From an uncultured Ruminococcus sp. (lineage in GTDB: Bacteria > Bacillota > Clostridia > Oscillospirales > Acutalibacteraceae), in contig CATXZD010000009.1 in NCBI GenBank assembly GCA_958403905.1, forward strand, positions 40,149-104,148: 64,000 nt of DNA. The letters run 5' to 3'. The notes below the pieces were generated by a model, which saw only the letters and a program-made list of their open reading frames with translations, was not told the origin of the DNA and searched no databases. The translations under genes and the position numbers were made by a program. Below, piece by piece: positions 33,740 to 41,769 of the stretch. Position 1 is the first letter of the stretch; each line of letters begins with the position of its first letter.

Positions 33740-35035
33740 ATGAAAGTGAAAAAGATTAAACGGAGTATATTTTCTATTATAATGATAGCTTTACTTCTTT
33801 TAGGTGCTATACCTATAGGAGTAAGCGCAGCAGAAGATGTTATAACAAACGATGAAAACGGAATTCCGGATAGCGCATTATATAACTATATATTATCAAT
33901 ATCAGATTCAAATTCTGATGGAATTATACAAAAATCTGAGATTAAAAATATAATTGAAATTTATTATGATGGTTACGATAATGGTGAAAAGATAAGCAAT
34001 TTAATAGGATTAAATTATTTATATAATCTTAAGGAAATTCGCATTGTAAATAATAATATTTCTACTCTTGACGGTATTCAAGGATTGAACTTAAAAAAGA
34101 TATTTGTTTATTATAATCAGCTTGTAGATATTTCTGCAATCAGCGGGATGGCATCATCTTTGGAAGTTTTAGAAGTATCGCATAATAAATTGTCAAAGTT
34201 ACCAGATATGACTAACTTTTATAAATTACAATATAACGAGTGGACTATTGGCTATCAAACTACAAGTTTTGGTAAAAATAAGTTAACATATAATGAGTTA
34301 TATTATAATTTACCCTCTCAGTTAGTTGAGTTTGAAAGTGATGAATATAAACTTATTGATGTATGGGCAATCTTGCAGTCACCCGATGAAGTTCCTTTAC
34401 CAGTAGAAACAGTTCTTAATAGTGAAAGTGGTATTTCAATAAGTGGCTTAATTATTCCAGGTGCAACATTACAGGTTAATCAGGTGAGTGTAGATATTGA
34501 GAATTCGGTAGTGGTTTATGATATTAATCTTATAAGAGATCATGAAAAAATCCAACCTTCAGGTGAAATTACAATTTCTATTCCATCAGAATATAGTGAT
34601 TGTAATGTATTTTGGATTAAAGATGATGGAACAAAGGTAAATATGAATGCTGAATATGTAGATGGTAAATATGTATTTACTACAGATCATTTATCTGTTT
34701 ATGCACTAGTAATAAATATTGTTCCTACGGTACCTGAACCAACAGAAAATATTCCAGTATCAACTGAAACAGTGCCTGAACCAACCGAGACTGATCCAGT
34801 ACCAACTGAAACAGTGCCTGAGCCGACAGAGACTGATCCTATCACAACAGAATCGAAAACTACTGAACCCACAACAACTATACCTGTTACAGTCACTACA
34901 AATAATGGCATAGTTTCAACCGATAATGGTACTATACAAACAGGTAGTACATCAATAGCAGTTATCATTCTATTATTGCTTTCATCACTTACCACAGGAC
35001 TTTTCATTTATTACAGAAGAAAAAAGATTAAATGA
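33740..35035 (+). CDS. Wall-anchored leucine-rich-repeat surface protein
   Basis: 431 aa. A Sec signal peptide (residues 1-31, VSAAE cleavage) precedes an EF-hand/dockerin-like calcium loop DSNSDGIIQKSE (about 55-66), four short leucine-rich repeats (about 85-155; LKEIRIVNNNISTLDGIQGL), a beta domain (about 220-325), and a Pro-Thr-Glu linker with repeated PEPTETDP units (about 333-375). The C terminus has TIQTGS, a hydrophobic helix and RRKKIK, a sortase-signal variant. It is probably a surface adhesin or binding protein. GGAGG precedes the ATG. It lies inside the element, 212 bases from the right end, and is cargo. Confidence 0.8.
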   Translation: MKVKKIKRSIFSIIMIALLLLGAIPIGVSAAEDVITNDENGIPDSALYNYILSISDSNSDGIIQKSEIKNIIEIYYDGYDNGEKISNLIGLNYLYNLKEIRIVNNNISTLDGIQGLNLKKIFVYYNQLVDISAISGMASSLEVLEVSHNKLSKLPDMTNFYKLQYNEWTIGYQTTSFGKNKLTYNELYYNLPSQLVEFESDEYKLIDVWAILQSPDEVPLPVETVLNSESGISISGLIIPGATLQVNQVSVDIENSVVVYDINLIRDHEKIQPSGEITISIPSEYSDCNVFWIKDDGTKVNMNAEYVDGKYVFTTDHLSVYALVINIVPTVPEPTENIPVSTETVPEPTETDPVPTETVPEPTETDPITTESKTTEPTTTIPVTVTTNNGIVSTDNGTIQTGSTSIAVIILLLLSSLTTGLFIYYRRKKIK

Positions 35036-35078
35036 TTAACTATTCTGTGTAATACCCAATTTTACATGTAGATAGTCT

Positions 35079-35115
35079 AAAAGCTGACAGAATTAAAAGC
35101 TCTGTCAGCTTTTTG
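35079..35115 (+). terminator. Terminator of the surface protein gene
   Basis: AAAAGCTGACAGA pairs exactly with TCTGTCAGCTTTT, followed by TTT. Confidence 0.8.
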
Positions 35116-35223
35116 TAACTATATAAGAACATAAGCATGGTAATTGTATGCCAAAATATAAAATCACCTATTATTAATGATATTATAACAATATATAACC
35201 GATAATTTCAAATGAATAGGTAT

Positions 35224-35262
35224 GTGCATACAGCAAGTAACACACCTCATTGTTAAACTTTG
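35224..35262. other. Right attachment junction of the 13.8-kb element
   Basis: The element arm 35226-35247 (GCATACAGCAAGTAACACACCT) ends at CA (35248-35249), after which feoB sequence resumes. Joined to the left arm through a single TG it makes a nearly symmetrical 46-bp attP. Confidence 0.8.
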
Positions 35263-36327
35263 TTTACCGTGTGCGCCGCACTTAGCAAAAAATTTATCAA
35301 GGTTAAATGCTATTCTTGGCAAATAGCCTGAATCTTCTATAATAGAAAAAAGAGGAAAGAAAATAGCCATAGGCGGCAGCATTACAGAAACAACCCATGT
35401 TAATGTAGTATAAACACCGTCTATAAGAATACCCGTAAAAAAATCGGGAACAGAAAGCAAGTTAAACAAATTGTATAACTCGCCTTTAATAAAGTCAAAA
35501 AAAACACTCAGCCATTCACTCGGGTAGTTTGCTCCTATAGCAGTAATCCAAAACAGTAATCCGAAGAGCAACAGCATTAGCGGTATCCCTATGGATTTAG
35601 ATGTTAATATCTTATCTACCTTTCTACTTTTTTCATTCATTGTTTCACTTCTGAAAAATACAGCCTGCTTGCATATTTCTTTTGATTTTTTAGCAAGTTT
35701 TTCTGAATTTTCTTTGTGATTCTCTGTGTTAAGTACATCAATGCCGCTAAAGTTTCTTTCAACTTTGAAGCATTTTTTCTTTTGGGTACAAATATCATAA
35801 ATTGTGTTTTTAAGTTCTTTTAAGCCGCATTTTTTAGTTGCGCAAATACAAACAACAGGTATTCCGAGATTAAGAGAAAGCTCGTCAGAATCAATGATAA
35901 TTCCGTTTTTTTCAGCCTCATCGCAAAGATTAATGCAAAGAACAGCATTCTTTTTAACAGATAAAACCTGTAAAGCAAAAGACAAATTGCGTTCAATAAT
36001 ATTTGCGTCGACTACTATTACAACACATTCCATTTCATTGTTTGCAAGGTAGTTTGCAGCAGCTCTCTCTTCTTCAGAAAATGGCAGCATTGAATATGTT
36101 CCGGGTAAATCAACAACAGAAAACAGTTTATCCTTTATTTTTGCTATACCCGAAGCACATTCAACGGTTTTTCCTGTCCAATTGCCTGTATGTTGGTTCA
36201 TACCGGTAAGAGAATTAAATATAGTGCTTTTTCCTACATTCGGATTACCTGCAAGAACAATATGATAATCTTCGGTTTTAAATTCATTATTAAAACGCAC
36301 TTCTTTTGTTGAGTTTCTTGCAAACAA
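35250..36327 (-). pseudogene. feoB: Ferrous iron transporter FeoB, N-terminal part (separated by insertion)
   Basis: The first 360 codons of FeoB. The G domain shows GNPNVGKST (G1), GNWTGKTVE (G2), DLPGTYSM (G3) and NLCDE (G4); a helical GDI-like linker and the first Gate domain membrane helices follow to SGYLPRIAFNLDKFFAKCGA. The frame then runs 27 codons into the element and stops at 35164, leaving a truncated protein with 387 residues. The start is TTG 36327, with AAGGAGG 7 bases upstream. In frame with the second half at 20570-21412, it would give 640 aa, a normal length for a compact clostridial FeoB. It lies 15 bases behind feoA. Confidence 0.9.
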
Positions 36328-36342
36328 AAAATAACCTCCTTA

Positions 36343-36579
36343 TTATAGAGGGTAAACTATGATGTTTTCACAGTCCTTTCTTCTTAACGCTATAACAGCA
36401 TTTTTTATAAGATAAGCTGTAGGGTCTCCAAAAGTACTTTCAAATATTGGAGTTATAACAGCATCTTCAAGTATTCCAAGGTCATACAGTCGATTTTTTA
36501 ATGATTTTGAGCATCCAATCTCGCAGATTTTTGCACTATTATGTAGCGCAATTCTGCTTAGTGAACATTTATATTCCAT
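36343..36579 (-). CDS. feoA: Ferrous iron transport protein FeoA
   Basis: Small SH3-like partner of FeoB, 78 aa from ATG 36579: CSLSRIALHNSAKICEIGCS, LKNRLYDLGILEDAVIT and a C-terminal IALRRKDCENIIVYPL, which match the FeoA beta-barrel pattern (RLxxLGLxxGxxI). The start is uncertain; ATG 36618 and 36591 are also open, but GGTGA before 36579 is the only hint of a ribosome site. It is the first gene of feoAB, whose second gene is interrupted. Confidence 0.85.
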   Translation of the reverse strand: MEYKCSLSRIALHNSAKICEIGCSKSLKNRLYDLGILEDAVITPIFESTFGDPTAYLIKNAVIALRRKDCENIIVYPL

Positions 36580-36707
36580 TCGATTCACCATTTCAACATT
36601 TTTTATTATTATATTCATTTTGATATATCTTGTGATTATATTATTGAAATGTTTTATCTGATAAGTTGAATGTTGTATAACAACAAGCTGGAAATTTAAA
36701 AAATAAA

Positions 36708-36736
36708 ACTGACTTCGATTGAATCACGAAGTCAGT
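36708..36736. terminator. Terminator between upp and feoA
   Basis: ACTGACTTCG pairs exactly with CGAAGTCAGT over 9 bases, with an A-rich left side that gives a T-run on the minus strand (end of upp). Confidence 0.75.
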
Positions 36737-36822
36737 AATTTGCTTATTTAATTTTTTATACTATATTGTAACTTATACTGCCTAAACAAATTTGGGAACT
36801 TTAATATCGGCTTTTACATTTA

Positions 36823-37449
36823 TTATTTTGTACCGAAAATTCTGTCTCCTGCATCTCCAAGACCGGGGCAGATATAGGCGTTTTCATTTAAGCATCGATC
36901 CAAACATCCAACGTAAAGCTGCACATCAGGGTGAGCAGTGGTCAATGCCTTAACGCCTTCGGGTGCGGCAATAATAGACATAAACTTAATTCGCTTGCCG
37001 CCGTGCTTTTTGATGAAATCCACAGCCGCAATTGCCGAGCCGCCTGTCGCAAGCATAGGATCAACAACAAGAATTTGACGTTCTTCAATCGGTTCGGGAA
37101 GTTTACAATAATACTCGTGAGGCTCATGGGTTTCAGGGTCACGATAAAGTCCAATATGACCGATTCTTGCAGACGGAACAAGTGCCTGAACACCGCTGAC
37201 CATTCCAAGACCGGCACGCAAAATGGGAACAATTGCAAGTTTTTTACCGGCAATCACGGGCTGCCTTGCTTCTTCAATAGGAGTTTTTACAGTAGTTTCA
37301 ATCATCTGTAAATCAGACAGAGCTTCATATCCCATAAGCATTGCAACCTCTTCAACAAGATTGCGAAATTCTTTTGTCGATGTTTTTTCATTGCGCATTA
37401 GCGTAATCTTATGTTTAATAAGCGGATGCTTCATATAGCTGACTGACAT
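36823..37449 (-). CDS. upp: Uracil phosphoribosyltransferase Upp
   Basis: Converts uracil and PRPP to UMP in pyrimidine salvage. The 208-aa protein shows HPLIKHKITLMR at the start, VPILRAGLGMVSG (about residue 75), the PRPP-binding loop VDPMLATGGSA (about 128-138) and a C-terminal PGLGDAGDRIFGTK, all diagnostic. ATG 37449 has GGAGG 8 bases upstream; the TTG at 37464 overlaps that site. It is divergent from uraA and shares a symmetrical promoter region with it. Confidence 0.97.
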   Translation of the reverse strand: MSVSYMKHPLIKHKITLMRNEKTSTKEFRNLVEEVAMLMGYEALSDLQMIETTVKTPIEEARQPVIAGKKLAIVPILRAGLGMVSGVQALVPSARIGHIGLYRDPETHEPHEYYCKLPEPIEERQILVVDPMLATGGSAIAAVDFIKKHGGKRIKFMSIIAAPEGVKALTTAHPDVQLYVGCLDRCLNENAYICPGLGDAGDRIFGTK

Positions 37450-37532
37450 TAGTAATTCCTCCAAATAGTTTTATAAAGATGCATACAGCTTTTAATTAAA
37501 AATTTGTTCCTTTATATTTATTTTATAATACT

Positions 37533-37600
37533 AAAAAGCAACAAATTTGTCAATAATACTTTTTATTTTTTATAACCTTTTAAAAATATTGTTGCTTTTT
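37533..37600. promoter_or_regulatory. Symmetrical promoter region of upp and uraA
   Basis: AAAAAGCAACAA (37533-37544) and TTGTTGCTTTTT (37589-37600) form an inverted pair 44 bases apart. The right copy contains the uraA -35 box. The left copy offers the same TTGTTGC -35-like box to upp on the other strand. Confidence 0.5.
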
Positions 37601-37620
37601 ATATAAAGAAGAATTATAAT
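37592..37620 (+). promoter_or_regulatory. Promoter of uraA
   Basis: TTGCTT (37592-37597), a 17-base spacer and TATAAT (37615-37620), 31 bases before the start codon. Confidence 0.65.
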
Positions 37621-37650
37621 AAGATAAAAGTACATGAAAGAGGGATTTCA

Positions 37651-39105
37651 ATGAACAAAAATAACGGCGCCATCTACGACGCCAAATCGCTCGGAAAACC
37701 TAAAATGATCATACTCGGTATTCAGCATATGTTCGCAATGTTTGGTGCAACAATTTTGGTGCCGATTATTACAGGACTTGATATTTCAACCACATTGCTT
37801 ATGGCTGGTTTGGGTACTCTTTTGTTTCATCTGCTGACTAAATTTCAGGTTCCGGCTTTTTTAGGATCATCATTTGCATTTTTAGGCGGTTATGCGGCCA
37901 TCAAAGCTTTAAATCCTGATGACCCAAATTCAATGCTGCCTTATGCGTGTCTGGGCGTTGCCTGTGCCGGCCTTTTATACTTTGTTCTTGCGGCTATCGT
38001 TAAAACGGTAGGTATCAATAAAGTAATGCGATTTTTCCCACCGGTAGTTACCGGACCGATTATTATTGCAATAGGACTTGGTCTTGCACCGTCTGCTGTC
38101 AACAACTGTACAACAAATTGGATTCTTGCTCTTGTTGCTCTTGCCGTAATTGTTGTGTTTAACATATGGGGCAGAGGAATGGCTAAAATTATTCCGATCA
38201 TTCTCGGACTTGTTATTTCTTATGCAGTAGGATTGATTCTTTACTTTATCGGAGAAGCAAATCCGCAGCTTATTCAGGATTTGCCATGGCTGTTTTCAGG
38301 CGGCTTTAATGAAGCCGCAAATCAGTATACTGCGATCTTTGATTTTTCTAAGATAAACACTATTTTTACAAACATTTCTCAGGGTAATATTTTCGGAAGT
38401 GAAGGTCTTATCGGTATTCCAATAATCTGGGAAAAGACCGTATTCGGCGGTATTGATTTCTCCAACGGTGCGCTTATTGCTTCTTCAATTATCGCTATTA
38501 TGCCAATTGCTCTTGCTACTATGATGGAGCATATCGGTGACATCTGCGCTATTGGTTCTACAACAGGCAAAAACTACATTGAAAATCCCGGTTTGCACAG
38601 AACACTTATCGGAGACGGACTTGCAACAAGTCTGGCTTCGCTTTTTGGCGGACCTGCAAATACAACTTACGGAGAAAATACCGGTGTACTTGCTCTTACA
38701 AAGGTTTATGACCCAAAGGTTATCAGAATTGCTGCTGTTTTTGCGGTAGGTGTTTCATTCTTTCCTGTTATCAGCGCGATTATCGGCTCAATTCCGAGTT
38801 GCATAATCGGCGGAATATCATTTGTTCTTTACGGTATGATTTCAGCAATAGGTGTAAGAAATGTTGTTGAAAACAAGGTTGACTTTACAAAATCACGTAA
38901 TCTTATCGTTGCCGCTGTAATTCTCGTTTGTGCTCTCGGTCTTTCTTCTGACACCGTAAGCTTTGCAATCGGAAATGCGACAATTACTCTTTCTCCGCTT
39001 GCGGTAGCTTCTATTGCCGGTATTATTTTGAATGCTGTTTTTCCTGACAAGGATTTCAAATTTATCAGCAAAAATACGGCTGATTCAGATAATACTGAAA
39101 AGTAA
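37651..39105 (+). CDS. uraA: Uracil/xanthine permease UraA (NCS2 family)
   Basis: 484-aa membrane carrier with about 14 hydrophobic segments that imports uracil with protons. NCS2 features are GIQHMFAMFGATILVPIITGLD at the start, the substrate-site segment MMEHIGDICAIGSTTGKN (about residue 290) and GDGLATSLASLFGGPANTTYGEN (about 325). Its pairing with upp indicates uracil rather than xanthine. GAGGG precedes the ATG. It ends at a clear terminator shared with the convergent sensor kinase gene. Confidence 0.95.
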   Translation: MNKNNGAIYDAKSLGKPKMIILGIQHMFAMFGATILVPIITGLDISTTLLMAGLGTLLFHLLTKFQVPAFLGSSFAFLGGYAAIKALNPDDPNSMLPYACLGVACAGLLYFVLAAIVKTVGINKVMRFFPPVVTGPIIIAIGLGLAPSAVNNCTTNWILALVALAVIVVFNIWGRGMAKIIPIILGLVISYAVGLILYFIGEANPQLIQDLPWLFSGGFNEAANQYTAIFDFSKINTIFTNISQGNIFGSEGLIGIPIIWEKTVFGGIDFSNGALIASSIIAIMPIALATMMEHIGDICAIGSTTGKNYIENPGLHRTLIGDGLATSLASLFGGPANTTYGENTGVLALTKVYDPKVIRIAAVFAVGVSFFPVISAIIGSIPSCIIGGISFVLYGMISAIGVRNVVENKVDFTKSRNLIVAAVILVCALGLSSDTVSFAIGNATITLSPLAVASIAGIILNAVFPDKDFKFISKNTADSDNTEK

Positions 39106-39131
39106 AATACAAAATAAAATACTATTATATT

Positions 39132-39168
39132 AAAACAGAGCCTCGGTATTTTCGAGACTCTGTTTTTA
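39132..39168. terminator. Bidirectional terminator between uraA and the kinase gene
   Basis: AAAACAGAGCCTCG pairs with CGAGACTCTGTTTT (one wobble pair) and is followed by TTT. Confidence 0.8.
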
Positions 39169-39174
39169 CATATA

Positions 39175-39210
39175 AAGTTAAAAATAAAAGTTAAAAATAA
39201 AAGTTAAATG
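39175..39210. repeat. Tandem 13-base repeat at the end of the kinase gene
   Basis: AAAATAAAAGTTA-like units are repeated about two and a half times and include the stop codon of the sensor kinase gene. Confidence 0.6.
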
Positions 39211-40951
39211 TAATTTTGCCGTCATAATATTTTGCATCTGTTTTGTACTTGTGCAGGTCAAGAATATTTTTCACTATTGCAAGCCCTAATCCATGACCTT
39301 CAATGCCGTTATGCTCTGCTTTGCGGTGGTAAGGCTGCCACATATTCTTGATTTCTTCAGTTGTTAACTCCTCACAGGGATTACTTATTGAAAAGCATTT
39401 GCTTGTTATCTTAATTCTGATTTTATTAATATCTGTAGTGTATTTGACTGCATTATCAACGAAATTTTCAATAACACTTTTTATCAGCTTTTTATCAGCC
39501 TTTATATTTACTTCATTTTCACTTTCAAGTTTTATATCATAAATCATATATTTTTCAATAATTTTCCTAGTGAGCTGTGTCAGGCTGAACTTTTGAATAT
39601 TCAGGTTAAAGCTTGCAGAATCAAGCTTTGAATAATCAAGCATCTTTGAAACAAGCACATTCATCGACCTTGTCTGCTCGTTTATTACCTCGCAATAATG
39701 CGTACGCTTGTCAGTGTTTACATTTTCTTCAAGATTTTCCGAGTATCCGCTGATAATAAAAAGCGGAGTTTTCAACTCGTGTGCCATTGAATTTGTTACT
39801 GTTCTCAATCGGTTTTCTTGCTCTATTTGTTTTTTTAATGTTCTCCATGTGATTGCACCGATAATTACACCTGTTATCAAAAATACTGAAAGGATAAATA
39901 CAAGCATAAAAATCAGCTTATTGGAACAACTTTCAAGTACGTTGAATTTTCGTGCATAATTGCAGATGAAAGATATATTCTCATCAGAATTATATGGTTT
40001 AACGGACATTTGTTCCCAGTTTGAGTATATATATGTAAACGGCGCAACATTTAATACTGTATGTACCTCGTATTCTCCGTACATATTAGTCTCATATATT
40101 TCTACTGTACCTTTCTTTTGAGTAGAAATATCGTTCCCGTCAACTTTGTAATTATCCATTACAAAGTCGTAATACTCATCTAACGCAGTACTTGCTTTAT
40201 ATTTTCCAAATACAAAATCATCATCAATAACATTTCTGTGCATTTCCGTCTGACAATATAATTCAGCTTTTTCATCTGCAAGTGTAGGTTTTAATTCGTA
40301 ATGCTTTATAACCTTGTCTTGTGCATACCAGTCGTTATCCTCGCTTGTCTGAACAATTTCAACACTTTTAGGTTGTAAATAACTTTTATCAATGTAGTAT
40401 TCGGTACATAAAAGCTCATAGTATTTGCCGTCACCGGTGTTTTTTTTCGTAAGATAATCTAAAATTTCGCTATATTGCTTGTCTGTCATAGAGTTTTTGA
40501 AGTGTTCAAATTCAATACAACCAAAACCGGTAACATAGCTTTTTTCAATTATCTCTATTGAATCGTCATTTTCTGATGTTTCGTCACCTGTGTGTTCTAT
40601 ATCACCCTCAAATGCCACCGAGACCGCATTACCAGTCTGACAAAGTATCGCTCCGGTATCATTTTCTGTAATCTTAATCTGTTCGCCAATATCAAAATCA
40701 TCAAAAATGTCCTTGTACGTTTTATCATACTTCTTGTTTAGAAGATAGTTTCCCCAGTTACTATTTGTATAATTTTGCATATTTACTGTTGACTGATGAA
40801 AAGATGAAGCAGAGTTACTTGTAAGCAAATCAAGTTCTGAATAATACGTTGTAAAGGCAAACACAGCATACACTATTATACTTAACACAAACATTGATAC
40901 CGATATACAGATGAACAGTTTGCGTTTTTGTTTAAAAAGTTTCTTCTTCAT
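39191..40951 (-). CDS. Sensor histidine kinase
   Basis: 586-aa membrane kinase. A membrane helix at residues 11-33 and another near 340-362 enclose an extracytoplasmic sensor domain of about 300 residues with no recognised fold. HisKA follows with the phosphoacceptor motif MAHELKTPLFIISGYSENL (about 390) and a HATPase_c domain with NFVDNAVKYT (N box), ISNPC and GHGLGLAIVKNI (G boxes). It overlaps the response regulator gene by 4 bases (ATGA), so they form a cognate pair. The divergent ABC-importer operon is the likely target and the source of the sensed ligand. Confidence 0.92.
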   Translation of the reverse strand: MKKKLFKQKRKLFICISVSMFVLSIIVYAVFAFTTYYSELDLLTSNSASSFHQSTVNMQNYTNSNWGNYLLNKKYDKTYKDIFDDFDIGEQIKITENDTGAILCQTGNAVSVAFEGDIEHTGDETSENDDSIEIIEKSYVTGFGCIEFEHFKNSMTDKQYSEILDYLTKKNTGDGKYYELLCTEYYIDKSYLQPKSVEIVQTSEDNDWYAQDKVIKHYELKPTLADEKAELYCQTEMHRNVIDDDFVFGKYKASTALDEYYDFVMDNYKVDGNDISTQKKGTVEIYETNMYGEYEVHTVLNVAPFTYIYSNWEQMSVKPYNSDENISFICNYARKFNVLESCSNKLIFMLVFILSVFLITGVIIGAITWRTLKKQIEQENRLRTVTNSMAHELKTPLFIISGYSENLEENVNTDKRTHYCEVINEQTRSMNVLVSKMLDYSKLDSASFNLNIQKFSLTQLTRKIIEKYMIYDIKLESENEVNIKADKKLIKSVIENFVDNAVKYTTDINKIRIKITSKCFSISNPCEELTTEEIKNMWQPYHRKAEHNGIEGHGLGLAIVKNILDLHKYKTDAKYYDGKITFNFYF

Positions 40952-41628
40952 CTGTTTTCTCCTATTCTGTAGCCACGCTTAACTACTGTTTTAATCATTT
41001 TTGAGTTTTCTCCAAGAGCTTTGCGCAGATTTTTAATGTGAGTGTCAAGCGCACGTTCGTCAATATCAATGTCATACCCCCAAGCCGCTTTTATCAGAGT
41101 ATCTCGTGACACGACACCACCCTTGTTTTCAAGCAGGGTTTTAAGAATAGAATATTCTTTTGCAGGAAGATTAATTTCTTTTTCTTCTGAAACTACAATA
41201 CCGTTATTCGGATTAAGTGAAAGTGTTCCTGACTTCAAAATTGAGGAACGCACAAGACCTTTAGAGCGCTTAATAAGCGCATTAACTTTATTATAAAATA
41301 CAGGAATTGAAAAAGGCTTTACAATGTAATCGTCACAACCGAGCGCATAGCCTGTTAATATATCTTCCTGAGCGCATCTTGCAGTAATGAACATAATAGG
41401 CACATCACTAAAACGCCGAACTTCTTTACAGATTTCAAAGCCGTCAAGCTGGGGAAGCATAATATCAAGCAGAAGTAAATCGTAATCATTTTCATAAGCT
41501 TTCTCTGCTCCCGCTTTTCCGTTAGCAGCAACGTCAATCGTAATTTTATTTAAGCTTTTTTCTGAAAAATAATCACAGAGCATTTCGCTTATGTTTTTGT
41601 CATCCTCAACAAGAAGTATTGAATACAT
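40948..41628 (-). CDS. OmpR/PhoB-family response regulator
   Basis: 226 aa. The receiver domain has acidic residues VEDDK near position 8, the phosphoacceptor in LLLLDIMLPQLDG (about 53) and Lys in VKPFS (about 105). The winged-helix domain (about 130-225) ends AWGYDIDIDERALDTHIKNLRKALG...IKTVVKRGYRIG, typical of OmpR. GGAGGTG precedes the ATG. Two copies of a direct-repeat operator (41662-41679 and 41721-41738), 11 bp period within each, lie directly upstream and are its likely binding sites. Confidence 0.94.
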   Translation of the reverse strand: MYSILLVEDDKNISEMLCDYFSEKSLNKITIDVAANGKAGAEKAYENDYDLLLLDIMLPQLDGFEICKEVRRFSDVPIMFITARCAQEDILTGYALGCDDYIVKPFSIPVFYNKVNALIKRSKGLVRSSILKSGTLSLNPNNGIVVSEEKEINLPAKEYSILKTLLENKGGVVSRDTLIKAAWGYDIDIDERALDTHIKNLRKALGENSKMIKTVVKRGYRIGENR

Positions 41629-41661
41629 ATTTTCACCTCCGGTTAAATCATATCAAATCCG

Positions 41662-41738
41662 TCTGTAGTTTATCTGTAGTTTCTATAATATTTTACATTA
41701 AATACTATTTTTTTGCAATTCTACAGATAAACTACAGA
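41662..41738. promoter_or_regulatory. Inverted operator pair between two-component genes and ABC operon
   Basis: TCTGTAGTTTATCTGTAG (41662-41679) and its exact complement (41721-41738) flank a 41-base AT-rich core that holds the divergent promoters. Each arm has two CTGTAG half-sites 11 bp apart, the spacing used by tandem OmpR-family dimers. Confidence 0.75.
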
Positions 41739-41769
41739 TGATTGCTTTAATATAAAGTTGGTGATTAAA

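Larger units (their letters stand above)
21413..35247. mobile_element. 13.8-kb integrated element inserted in feoB
   Basis: The boundaries were set from the split feoB reading frame. The contents in order are: large serine recombinase, TnpW-like small protein, frameshifted tyrosine recombinase, tRNA-Thr 3' half, HEPN-motif protein, AbiC-like membrane protein, cupin, helical-repeat protein, P-loop kinase, replication-relaxation protein, VirD4-type ATPase, M48 protease, tyrosine integrase and LRR surface protein. Excision at the central TG restores a 640-codon feoB. The serine recombinase next to the left end is the probable integrase, as in Tn4451/Tn5397-like elements. No recognisable relaxase or complete conjugation apparatus is present, so it is at most mobilisable. 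Confidence 0.88.

Noticed and set aside
34719..34860. Possible CRISPR or satellite array
   Set aside because: The repeats are coding PEPTETDP units in frame with the surface protein, not spaced repeats with unique spacers. No CRISPR array was seen in the window.
34699..35007. Minus-strand open frame rich in Val-Ser-Val-Gly repeats
   Set aside because: It is the antisense image of the Pro-Thr-Glu repeat of the LRR surface protein and has no ribosome site.
41355..41537. Frames overlapping the response regulator gene
   Set aside because: They are out-of-frame shadows; the receiver and winged-helix motifs are all in the 226-aa frame.
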